Source: an uncultured Ruminococcus sp.
Lineage (GTDB): Bacteria; Bacillota; Clostridia; Oscillospirales; Ruminococcaceae
Length of the DNA stretch: 6,575 nt
Direction: 5' to 3'
NCBI GenBank assembly: GCA_945867875.1
Contig: CAMBJF010000134.1
Span: forward strand, 1-6,575
Shown here one piece after another: positions 1 to 6,531 of the stretch; the first letter of the stretch is position 1; every line of letters starts with the position of its first letter. The notes below the pieces were generated by a model. It saw nothing but the letters and a program-made list of their open reading frames with translations. It did no database searches and was not told the DNA's origin. The position numbers were made by a program, and so were the translations under genes.

Positions 1-416
1 CTGCGCTTGTCTGTAGTCTTGCTGTAAATATCATATACATTGTTTACACAGAGATTTACCTTTGAGCCTTCTTCATCTTCAAGAATCGGGTTAATAAGTC
101 GCTGGTCAAGTCCTATCTTTCTGCCGTCGTTGGTTATAACAAGCATATTGTCCTCACGAGGGTCAACTTTTCCGTCACGGATTGCTGTTGCTCTCTTTGA
201 AAGGGACTTTATCAGCTTTTTCTGTGTCCTTGAAGGCTCTGCCACTATCTCATGGAAATGTGCGTCGGGCTTTTCAAGGTCAAGGGTATCGGCTGTACGA
301 ATATCGGCACATTCCTTGAACATTCCCATAAGCTCGGGAAGGTTTGTAAATTTCGCAAATCGTGTCTTGAGCTGATACTTGCCATCAGATTCCGGCTTTA
401 ATTCGTATGAACACAT
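1..416 (-). CDS. ICE SNF2-like helicase / N6-DNA-methylase, internal fragment cut off at its upstream side
   Basis: This open minus-strand frame of 138 codons runs off the left edge. It reads like a conserved internal segment of the very large (about 2000 aa or more) SNF2-helicase/adenine-methylase proteins of Tn5252/Tn1549-type ICEs. Recognisable blocks are ELKPESDGKY, TRFAKFTNLPELMGMF, ADIRTADTLDL and EDNMLVITNDGRK followed by LDQRLINP, which lie between the two helicase lobes. The methylase domain and first helicase lobe should be upstream but are absent: an in-frame TGA (444-446) precedes the similarity, and the recombinase gene follows at once. An ATG at 414-416 with GGAG at 426-429 (9-nt spacing) gives a possible restart. 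The fragment is most simply the 3' part of a gene split by insertion of the neighbouring element. The family call rests on recalled sequence similarity; the break position is good to roughly 10-15 bases. Confidence 0.75.
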   Translation of the reverse strand, partial: MCSYELKPESDGKYQLKTRFAKFTNLPELMGMFKECADIRTADTLDLEKPDAHFHEIVAEPSRTQKKLIKSLSKRATAIRDGKVDPREDNMLVITNDGRKIGLDQRLINPILEDEEGSKVNLCVNNVYDIYSKTTDKR

Positions 417-447
417 ATCATTGTGCTCCAAAATGATATGTGTTCAT
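407..447. repeat. Perfect 16-bp inverted repeat at the element/helicase junction
   Basis: The arms ATGAACACATATCATT (407-422) and AATGATATGTGTTCAT (432-447) are exact reverse complements around a 9-base loop (423-431). On the plus strand the right arm is followed by TCTTTTTT (448-455), so the structure has the form of an intrinsic terminator for plus-strand RNA, although the stem is AT-rich. On the minus strand, the sense of both flanking genes, no U-tract follows. There the loop holds GGAG and the distal arm holds the ATG of the helicase fragment, so folding could mask that start. The 41-bp span is also close to the size of serine-recombinase attachment sites. The repeat is directly visible; the choice among terminator, att-site dyad and translation switch is open. 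Confidence 0.85.
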
Positions 448-453
448 TCTTTT

Positions 454-2097
454 TTAGGAGCGGCGTCTGCTTATCTCGGTCGGATTGTCCGAATTGGCAT
501 TACTGCCGATAAATCTGTAATAAATATCCACCTTAACAACAGCCTTGCCGTCAATATTCTCCCTCTCGTGAATATATATCTTTTCAATAAGGGTGTGAAC
601 AAGTTCATAGTCAAGTTCGGTGATGCCGATGTAATTTTCAATCAGCTCGGCGAATTTCTCGGCATTTGTCCTGTTGTTATCATTTTCCTGCAAAGCCGCA
701 GAAATCTCATTTGACCTTGCCTTTAATGCCGAAAGCTCCTTTTCCATATTCTCTGACATCGACATATATCTTTCCTTTGAGATAACACCGAAAACCATAT
801 CTTCATAGATTTTCTGCAAAAGAGTATCGAGTTCACCGATCCTCTTTTTTGCTTTGTCCTGCTCTTTGATAAGAGAGTTTTTCTCCTTGACCTTATCGGT
901 TTCGGAAGTCTTGGAAAGAATATCAATGTACTTGTCCGCATTTTCTTCAAACAGAGTTGCATGGTGCTGAATATCCGCAAGAACGACATCGTAAAGCTGT
1001 TCAAAGGTTATGTAGTGAGATGAACAATAATTCTTGCCATATCTGATAGCAGTCTGACAGCGATAAACGCCTTTGGAATTTCGGTTATCATATCTTTTGG
1101 AAAATCCATGCACCTTTCCGCAATCGGGACACATTACAAGGCCTCTGAAAATGTTGTCGGGATTTGTGACCTTATCTCTTGTCTTGACCGACAGTCTTTT
1201 GTAAACTGTATTATAGTCCTCCTGACTGACAAGTGCTTCGTGAGTGTTATCGGTAACCACCCATTCATCTTCGGGGCGTTCTATCCTTTTCTTGTTCTTA
1301 TATGACTTGTTCGTATATCTCAAAGCCACCGTTTTACCCGTATAAACAGGATTGAGAAGAATACTTTTGACGGTCGCCTTGAGCCAATAATAAGGATATT
1401 TCGGATATGAAGCACAATTTTCAAGACCGTTTCTGATGTAATTATCAGCCTTTGGAATAGGGAGATTCATACTCCTCATTTTTGTTGCGATCTCGCCGCA
1501 GCTGCACCCTTCGATAGCCATGCGATACATCATTTTAACATAATCCGCACGGTCACTCGGAATGAGCTTTGTCTTGTCATCGGGATCCTTCATATATCCG
1601 TAGGGAGCCATTCCCGTAAGACAGTCACCACGCTGAGCCTTCATCTTCATAACGGCACGTATCTTCTTGGAACAATCCTTGGCATACCACTCATTGATAA
1701 TGTTCCTGAACGGAGCAAAATCGTTATCTCCCATATCGCTGTCAACGGAATCGTTGATAGCAATAAAGCGAACATCATTATCGGGAAGATACATTTCCGT
1801 ATAAAAGCCTGTCTGCAAATACTCTCTGCCGAAACGGGAGAGGTCTTTCACGATAACAGTGCCGATTTTTCCGTCCTCGACCGCTTCAATAAGCCTTTTG
1901 AAATCGGGACGGTCAAAATTAGTGCCTGTGTAGCCGTCATCAACGAAAAATTCGGTGTTGTAGTAACCGTTATCGTTGGCATATTTCAGAAGAAGCTCCT
2001 TCTGATTCTGTATGCTCATGCTGTCACCGTTAAGAAGATCGTCCTTGCTGAGCCTACAATAAAGGGCTGTGATTTTTTCCTGCTGTTTTAATTTCAT
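454..2097 (-). CDS. Large serine recombinase (TnpX/TndX-like), element integrase
   Basis: This 547-aa protein cuts and rejoins DNA through a serine-phosphodiester intermediate and would integrate and excise the element. The N-terminal resolvase domain (about 9-155) has YCRLS with Ser17 as the likely nucleophile, DDGYTGTNFDRPDF (53-66) and KDLSRFGRE (84-92), whose Arg88 and Arg91 match the active-site arginines. A recombinase domain follows (about 165-300; PYGYMKDP at 165-172). A zinc ribbon has Cys323/Cys326 and Cys347/Cys358, then come a charged coiled coil (about 400-472) and a C-terminal DUF4368-like segment (about 480-530; TLIEKIYIHE at 502-511). Length and order match TndX-type transposon recombinases, and no domain is lost, so it is probably active. 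The ATG start is preceded by AGGA (2102-2105) and AAAGG (2107-2111), and by a strong promoter. It is transcribed divergently from the STAND gene and toward the helicase fragment. Confidence 0.95.
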   Translation of the reverse strand: MKLKQQEKITALYCRLSKDDLLNGDSMSIQNQKELLLKYANDNGYYNTEFFVDDGYTGTNFDRPDFKRLIEAVEDGKIGTVIVKDLSRFGREYLQTGFYTEMYLPDNDVRFIAINDSVDSDMGDNDFAPFRNIINEWYAKDCSKKIRAVMKMKAQRGDCLTGMAPYGYMKDPDDKTKLIPSDRADYVKMMYRMAIEGCSCGEIATKMRSMNLPIPKADNYIRNGLENCASYPKYPYYWLKATVKSILLNPVYTGKTVALRYTNKSYKNKKRIERPEDEWVVTDNTHEALVSQEDYNTVYKRLSVKTRDKVTNPDNIFRGLVMCPDCGKVHGFSKRYDNRNSKGVYRCQTAIRYGKNYCSSHYITFEQLYDVVLADIQHHATLFEENADKYIDILSKTSETDKVKEKNSLIKEQDKAKKRIGELDTLLQKIYEDMVFGVISKERYMSMSENMEKELSALKARSNEISAALQENDNNRTNAEKFAELIENYIGITELDYELVHTLIEKIYIHERENIDGKAVVKVDIYYRFIGSNANSDNPTEISRRRS

Positions 2098-2137
2098 AAT
2101 ATCCTACCTTTCCAAACAGCAGATTATGACTGTATAT

Positions 2138-2166
2138 ATTATACACCATATTCTGCCGTAAATCAA
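2138..2166 (-). promoter_or_regulatory. Sigma-A promoter of the serine recombinase
   Basis: On the minus strand a TTGATT -35 (2161-2166) is followed after exactly 17 bases by a perfect TATAAT -10 (2138-2143). Transcription would start near 2131, leaving a leader of about 34 bases before the ATG at 2097. The -35 lies 6 bases from the 18-bp palindrome at 2173-2190, so a protein bound there could contact or block RNA polymerase. This is inferred from consensus and spacing only. Confidence 0.75.
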
Positions 2167-2172
2167 TAGATT

Positions 2173-2190
2173 TGCGAAAACGTTTTCGCA
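2173..2190. promoter_or_regulatory. Perfect 18-bp palindrome, candidate shared operator
   Basis: TGCGAAAACGTTTTCGCA equals its own reverse complement over all 18 bases. It sits between the divergent -35 boxes, 6 bases from that of the recombinase and 12 bases from that of the STAND gene. The central CG with flanking AAAA/TTTT resembles LacI/CcpA-class operators, but no LacI-type regulator is encoded here. A dimer bound at this site could control both promoters together. The palindrome is directly visible; its function and binding protein are inferred. Confidence 0.7.
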
Positions 2191-2202
2191 CAATATTTGC
2201 TG

Positions 2203-2231
2203 TTGAGTTTTGTTGATATTTGTGATATACT
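2203..2231 (+). promoter_or_regulatory. Sigma-A promoter of the STAND NTPase gene
   Basis: TTGAGT (2203-2208) is separated by 17 bases from TATACT (2226-2231), with an extended -10 TG at 2223-2224. The start of transcription would be near 2238, giving a leader of about 25 bases. AAAGGA lies 7 bases before the ATG at 2263. Position, spacing and the extended -10 support it; there is no experimental evidence. Confidence 0.7.
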
Positions 2232-2262
2232 GTAATAAAAAGCCAACTGAAAGGAACATAAA

Positions 2263-4563
2263 ATGCGCAGAGTAGATTTCAGTACAGTAATAAACATAAT
2301 AATTGAAAATTGCCGTGAGAATATGCACACGAAAAAGAATAGAGAAAGAGCATATTCTCAACTTGACCTTGTATGCGATATGTTTTATGACTTCTATACC
2401 GAATGTGATGAAGTCTGCTTTGATAACACATCTGTGAGCCGTTGGATAAAAGGCAACCGTCCCGTGCCTGCTGCGATCGTGAATTATTATCGTGAAAACG
2501 GAGCAGAAAACATCGGTGACTACTTTCAAGAAAATTGCCTTAAAATTGTATTTGACAAGGTCAAGCTGTTCAATGAACTTATTACTCTTGTGCAGAACGA
2601 CTACACACTTTCCGAAGAAAAGAAAAGCGAAATACTGCCTGCAAACTTAAATGATTTTTCCGATTATGAAATATGCTCATTTATCGGAAATGTGATTTTC
2701 ACAGCTATCGACAGACCTTTCGTGCCTGCCGATAAGCCTATGCTGCCTACCTCTGCAATAACAGTTTCAGAATATGTATTCGGTGCGGATGTCCCATCTC
2801 CTTGCAGATATTTTTGCGGACGAGATAACGAACTTGACGAATTACATTCCGCATTTCAGAATCATAACAAGATATTCATATCGGGATTTGCAGGTATCGG
2901 CAAAAGTGAATTTATTAAAGCATACGCAAAGAAATACAAGAAAGAATACCGAAATATTCTCTACTTCAATTATCCCGGAAGTCTGAAAGAAATGATAACC
3001 GATATGGATTTCGTCGGTGATAACGCTACCGATGATGAACACACTCGCTTTACCAAACACATCAGATTTCTGAAAAGTCTGCGAAGCGACTCGCTTATTA
3101 TAATCGACAATTTCAATGTGGTAAGCGACAGCTTTCTCAGTACGCTTATAAATTACGGCTGTAAAATGATTTTCACAACACGAAGCGATATCGACTGCGG
3201 ATATATTTTCAACCTTGATGTTATCGGAAATCCCGAAGATTTGTATCATCTTGTGAGCAAATACTATTCATACGCCGATGAAAACAAAGCCATTATCAAT
3301 GAACTTATTGAAACTGTTCATCACCACACCTTGTCGGTGGAGATGATTGGAAAGCTTCTTGAAAAGGGCTTGCACAGTCCCGAAGAAATCCTTGAACATC
3401 TGCGGCAGAACAGCGCCGATCCCGAATCAGCCGATAAAATAAAAATCAGCAAGGACGGCGTAAACACAAAGGAAACATATTATAACCATATCCGTTCCCT
3501 GTTCTCGCTGTATCTGCTTGATGATGAATATCAGAGTATTATGCGGAATACGATTTTCTTTGATGAAGTTCGTATCAGATATTTCGCTAAAATGCTTGAA
3601 CTGAACGATACAAACGTAATAAACGAGCTGTGTGAGCTTGGATTTATTACGAATAGTCACGCAGACCTTGTTTCACTTCACCCTATGATAAGGGATGTTG
3701 TTCTGCTTGATCTGAAACCGTCATTTGAAAACTGCGACACTCTGATTACTAATCTGAAAAGCAAGCTACATATTATCGGTTATGAGCTGCCAGACTCTGC
3801 AATTATAATTTCAAGCATAAGGAATGTGATGAAATATATCGGCAGTACCGACAGCAATTCATATCTGAATTTCCTTGAGGACGCATATATTTTCCTTGAC
3901 AATTACCACGAATATGATTTTATGGAAATAATAATTTCCGAAACAGAAAAGCTGCTTGACGATGAAACAATCGGAAACGAAAACAACAGGGCGTTGTATC
4001 TGAACAATAAGGCAATGCTGCCCAATAACCGAAACGAAAAACTTGCCAAATCTATCAGTATGATGAACAAGGCACTTTCAATTTGCGATGAAAAATCAAA
4101 TCCCGTGCTGTTTGCGAATATCAATATGAATCTCGGTATTCTGTACATTGATAACAATGAAACCGAGCGTGGTCTTGAATTTATGGATAAGGCATATCTA
4201 TTCATCAAACTGAGCGGTCAGTATGTTGTAGATGATTTCATAACGATGGCAAGAAATTACGCTTCAACACTTTGCGATAATATGAGAGTGAACAAGGCTT
4301 TGGAAATCCTTCTTGAATGCGAATTTGCGACAGAAGGCTGCAGCTCCAATAATCACGCAGCATTGCTTTTTGACCTCGGAGCCGCATACATTCTGTCGGG
4401 AAATTATCCGCCGGCGGTAAAGAAATACAATCTCGCTTTTTCGGAATATTCTGCCCTTGGCTGTACTGATGAACTTACTGCAAGGAAAATTGCGGCAGCA
4501 CAACAGATGCAGAGATATGGATACGAATATCCTAAGGAATGGGAAACAGACTATCTTGAATGA
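2263..4563 (+). CDS. STAND/NB-ARC-like NTPase with TPR C-terminus and HTH-like N-terminus
   Basis: This is a 766-aa cytosolic signalling ATPase of the STAND class. Residues 1-150 are helical, with an HTH-like stretch (TSVSRWIKGNRPVP, 56-69) recalling XRE-type DNA-binding segments; this reading is weak. The NTPase core has Walker A GFAGIGKS (208-215), Walker B SLIIIDNF (277-284, Asp282) and a sensor-like IFTTRSD (303-309). A winged-helix-like region (about 415-480) contains LHPMIRD (472-478), resembling the MHD switch of NB-ARC proteins. TPR-like helical pairs occupy about 570-740. No signal peptide, membrane segment or recognised toxic effector domain is evident. In this family TPRs usually sense a partner and nucleotide exchange drives activation. 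It is the only gene here not explained by integration or mobilization. It may be a transcriptional regulator of the element or a defence/competition protein; neither is shown. Its 3' end overlaps the convergent relaxase gene by 13 bases. Confidence 0.85.
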   Translation: MRRVDFSTVINIIIENCRENMHTKKNRERAYSQLDLVCDMFYDFYTECDEVCFDNTSVSRWIKGNRPVPAAIVNYYRENGAENIGDYFQENCLKIVFDKVKLFNELITLVQNDYTLSEEKKSEILPANLNDFSDYEICSFIGNVIFTAIDRPFVPADKPMLPTSAITVSEYVFGADVPSPCRYFCGRDNELDELHSAFQNHNKIFISGFAGIGKSEFIKAYAKKYKKEYRNILYFNYPGSLKEMITDMDFVGDNATDDEHTRFTKHIRFLKSLRSDSLIIIDNFNVVSDSFLSTLINYGCKMIFTTRSDIDCGYIFNLDVIGNPEDLYHLVSKYYSYADENKAIINELIETVHHHTLSVEMIGKLLEKGLHSPEEILEHLRQNSADPESADKIKISKDGVNTKETYYNHIRSLFSLYLLDDEYQSIMRNTIFFDEVRIRYFAKMLELNDTNVINELCELGFITNSHADLVSLHPMIRDVVLLDLKPSFENCDTLITNLKSKLHIIGYELPDSAIIISSIRNVMKYIGSTDSNSYLNFLEDAYIFLDNYHEYDFMEIIISETEKLLDDETIGNENNRALYLNNKAMLPNNRNEKLAKSISMMNKALSICDEKSNPVLFANINMNLGILYIDNNETERGLEFMDKAYLFIKLSGQYVVDDFITMARNYASTLCDNMRVNKALEILLECEFATEGCSSNNHAALLFDLGAAYILSGNYPPAVKKYNLAFSEYSALGCTDELTARKIAAAQQMQRYGYEYPKEWETDYLE

Positions 4564-6134
4564 CCATAACTTCTGCGTCTTGCACGTTCCTGTTTTTCCT
4601 GCCGTTCCAACTTTAGAAGATATTCCATTTCGGCACGGCGCTGCTTTTCTTCTTCCAGCCTTGCAAGGTAATCAAGCTCGGCATTTCTTACGGCAGTAGC
4701 TTCGGGATCCTTAACATATGTCCCGCCCTCCTGCAGCTCATAGCCTTGATGATACATTTCAATCTGTTCACGCAAATGCTCCTGCTTGCGGATTCGGTCA
4801 AAATCTGTATTAAGAGTTCTTTCCAGATCATACAGATAACCTTTAACACGACTAAACTCATTCGATGCCCTGTTCAGGTGAGCACAGGCATCCTTTTTAC
4901 CCATAATCTGCTGTTTCAGATAATCTTTCAATTTCGGCAGCCAACCGGGAGAATGAGTATCATATCCGCGCAAGCCACCGTGAAGAAGCTTTCTGTATAA
5001 TTCTTCAAGCCGTTTCTGCTGAAACTCATTTCTGTCGGTATTGTTCAGCAGGCGGTCATACTCATTACCGTATTCATTCAGAAGTTCAAGCAGCTTTTCC
5101 TGCCTTTCAAGGAAAGCGTATTTCCGAGAAAGCGCATATACTTTCGCTTCCGCATTGCTGACAATAGTTTTCAAATCATCAACGGAATGAATATGATTAT
5201 TGTGTATGTAACACAGCAGTTCCGCTGTTCTTCTTACCTCGGCATAAGTGACTTTTGATGTATTAGGGCGTGACCTATAAAGCTCAATCTGCTTTTCACG
5301 AATAGTAACGGCATAATCGACCTGAACGCCAAGAAAAGCACTGATTTTCATTCCTGCAAATTCATTCTGCTTATTTGTAATTCTGATTTGAAGCATTTCG
5401 AGAGAATAGCCATAACCCAGCTTTGCAAGAGAACAGCCATATTTCACATTTGCAGGCTTTGCAATCATGCGTTGTTCATTGGTAAAAACATAACCGCACT
5501 CACGCATTTTTTCAATGAGCGAATTTATGTCTGTAACTTCGGGAGCAATAATCAGTCTGTCGATAACATCTGCCATTTTCACTTTCCACGAATATCCTTT
5601 TTTGCGTGCGTCCCACTCTTTGTAGTTTATAGAGCTATGCTTTTTCGGATTTTTGATTATGCTCAATCCATGTTCAAGGCAAATCCTGTCGGAAACCTCC
5701 TTCGCCAGATTATATGTGTATTGATCTCCGAACCACCGATTGCCTTTCACATCATAAGCACAGACGGCTATGTGATTATGGCAATGCCCGGTGTTAGTAT
5801 GCGTTGAAACGATAACCGGACGATCTTCACCGAACATTGCCTTCGCCCATTCCACTCCGATCTGATGAGCCATTTCGGGAGAAACGGACTCATCAAATGA
5901 CTGAATGTAGGAGTGAATACGCACACTTTCTTTTTTGCTCTTGGTGCGATTATCGAACTTGTCCTTGGCAAAAGCTTCATAAATTTCCTTGAAATCCTCA
6001 CAGACAGCAGCATAATCATTTGTACAGCAAATTGCGGTGCTGTATTTCATATCCTCGTTTTTGCCGGGATTGAGAATGTATTTCAGATGTGCCCTCGGTG
6101 TGGTGTGAATTGCGGTGTGCTTTATGTAAGCCAA
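4551..6134 (-). CDS. mobA: MOBP-type relaxase (MobA/VirD2-like mobilization nuclease)
   Basis: This 527-aa relaxase would nick oriT, stay covalently bound to the 5' DNA end and lead the strand into a helper conjugation pore. The N-terminus MAYIKHTAIH then LKYILNP (17-23) is typical of the relaxase family (PF03432); Tyr19 is the likely catalytic tyrosine. Residues 72-110 carry the SYIQSF and SPEMAHQIG motif. The metal-binding three-His motif is HTNTGHCHNHIAV (112-124; His117, His119, His121). From about 340 to the end it is largely helical, coiled-coil and charged, ending in a Glu/Arg-rich tail. The start is TTG at 6132-6134, chosen because family members begin at this MAYIKH-type sequence and AGGAGG lies 6 bases upstream. 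It begins one base after the mobC stop, so the two genes are co-transcribed and probably translationally coupled. No coupling protein is nearby. The symbol is a family label. Confidence 0.92.
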   Translation of the reverse strand: MAYIKHTAIHTTPRAHLKYILNPGKNEDMKYSTAICCTNDYAAVCEDFKEIYEAFAKDKFDNRTKSKKESVRIHSYIQSFDESVSPEMAHQIGVEWAKAMFGEDRPVIVSTHTNTGHCHNHIAVCAYDVKGNRWFGDQYTYNLAKEVSDRICLEHGLSIIKNPKKHSSINYKEWDARKKGYSWKVKMADVIDRLIIAPEVTDINSLIEKMRECGYVFTNEQRMIAKPANVKYGCSLAKLGYGYSLEMLQIRITNKQNEFAGMKISAFLGVQVDYAVTIREKQIELYRSRPNTSKVTYAEVRRTAELLCYIHNNHIHSVDDLKTIVSNAEAKVYALSRKYAFLERQEKLLELLNEYGNEYDRLLNNTDRNEFQQKRLEELYRKLLHGGLRGYDTHSPGWLPKLKDYLKQQIMGKKDACAHLNRASNEFSRVKGYLYDLERTLNTDFDRIRKQEHLREQIEMYHQGYELQEGGTYVKDPEATAVRNAELDYLARLEEEKQRRAEMEYLLKLERQEKQERARRRSYGHSR

Positions 6135-6135
6135 A

Positions 6136-6465
6136 CTACACCTCCTGACTTTTCAGCGGAGAGATATAGCTTCGAAATTCCTCGGAGATTTTTTCAACCT
6201 CTCGACGAAGCGAATCTATATCGCTCTTGAAAACTTTCTTTTCTGAATTAACCACCATTGCGATCTGGTTGATGTTTGTTCCAGTGGAACGCATAAGCTG
6301 GTTGAAGCGGTAAATGTTTTCGGTGTCATACAGAATGATTTTGCCGTTCAGCGCCAGATCACGGAGAAAGCTGCTGATACTCATGTTGGCAGCTTCCGCC
6401 CTCTGCTTTATAGCCGACATTTCATCTGCCGACACCCTTATTTTAATAAAGTTATCTCTATTCAT
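6136..6465 (-). CDS. mobC: MobC-like relaxosome accessory protein
   Basis: This 110-aa protein matches the MobC group of ribbon-helix-helix mobilization proteins, which bind oriT and help the relaxase open and nick it. The N-terminus FIKIRVSADEMSAIKQRAEAA has the strand-then-helix pattern of an RHH DNA-binding domain, followed by MSISSFLRDLAL. The family signature STGTNINQIAMVVN occurs near residues 59-72, and the C-terminus is a predicted helix. The ATG at 6463-6465 is preferred over an in-frame ATG 11 codons earlier because AAAGGAG (6470-6476) lies 4 bases upstream of it, whereas the longer start has no clear ribosome site. The gene heads the mobC-mobA pair. Its promoter was not convincingly located and may lie beyond the contig end. 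The symbol is a family label. Confidence 0.88.
   Translation of the reverse strand: MNRDNFIKIRVSADEMSAIKQRAEAANMSISSFLRDLALNGKIILYDTENIYRFNQLMRSTGTNINQIAMVVNSEKKVFKSDIDSLRREVEKISEEFRSYISPLKSQEV
6141..6146 (-). promoter_or_regulatory. Strong Shine-Dalgarno that sets the relaxase TTG start
   Basis: AGGAGG on the minus strand lies 6 bases before TTG (6132-6134) and is embedded in the last codons of mobC. Its consensus sequence and ideal spacing support the unusual TTG start and suggest that ribosomes finishing mobC reinitiate on the relaxase. Confidence 0.8.
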
Positions 6466-6484
6466 AAATCTCCTTTCAATCTCG

Positions 6485-6504
6485 GATTTTGTTCCCACAA
6501 AATC
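6485..6504. repeat. 8-bp inverted repeat upstream of mobC, candidate oriT element
   Basis: GATTTTGT (6485-6492) and ACAAAATC (6497-6504) are perfect reverse complements around a 4-base loop (TCCC on plus, GGGA on minus). The repeat begins 19 bases upstream of the mobC start. MOBP origins of transfer often lie just upstream of mobC/mobA and contain a short inverted repeat beside the nic site, so this is a plausible oriT component or a MobC operator. No nic sequence was recognised, and the remaining flank is only 27 bases before adapter. The oriT role is inferred from position. Confidence 0.4.
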
Positions 6505-6531
6505 AATGCTTGCTAAAACCTACCATAATTC

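Larger units (their letters stand above)
405..6531. mobile_element. Putative integrative and mobilizable element (IME), left end in window, right end missing
   Basis: The unit carries a large serine recombinase at its left margin, a divergent STAND NTPase, and a MOBP relaxase with MobC. No type IV secretion, coupling-protein or replication gene is visible, which is the usual content of an IME that borrows a helper ICE's conjugation apparatus. The left boundary is inferred from the abrupt loss of helicase homology around 405-416, immediately beside the recombinase stop codon; serine-recombinase elements commonly keep the integrase next to an attachment site. The host gene appears to be an ICE helicase (snf2-type) gene, reported as an IME integration target in streptococci. 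The right end is not seen because the contig stops in adapter sequence. The exact crossover cannot be fixed from one junction. Confidence 0.65.

Noticed and set aside
290..310. Possible frameshift in the helicase fragment
   Set aside because: A first reading suggested a premature stop, but rereading the run of three G on plus (CCC on minus) restores one continuous frame; the fragment is open throughout.
40..714. Plus-strand open frames of 111 aa each at 40-375 and 379-714
   Set aside because: They lie opposite the helicase fragment and the recombinase C-terminus, have no family resemblance and no convincing ribosome site.
2104..2529. Minus-strand 141-aa open frame over the divergent control region and the STAND 5' end
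   Set aside because: It runs through both promoters and the palindrome, overlaps the better-supported STAND start, and has no recognisable domain.
2842..3249. Minus-strand 135-aa open frame inside the STAND gene
   Set aside because: It is a shadow of the P-loop-containing coding sequence, with no ribosome site or recognisable domain.
5388..5807. Plus-strand 139-aa open frame inside the relaxase gene
   Set aside because: It is antisense to the conserved relaxase core, and its composition looks like a reverse-strand shadow.
6278..6290. GTTCCAGTGGAAC near-palindrome inside mobC
   Set aside because: It falls in codons of the conserved STGTNINQ motif, so protein constraint explains it; there is no evidence of a regulatory role.
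6505..6531. Possible mobC promoter before the hairpin
   Set aside because: A TTGATT-like -35 can be found, but the hexamer at the right spacing is a poor -10, so no promoter is called.
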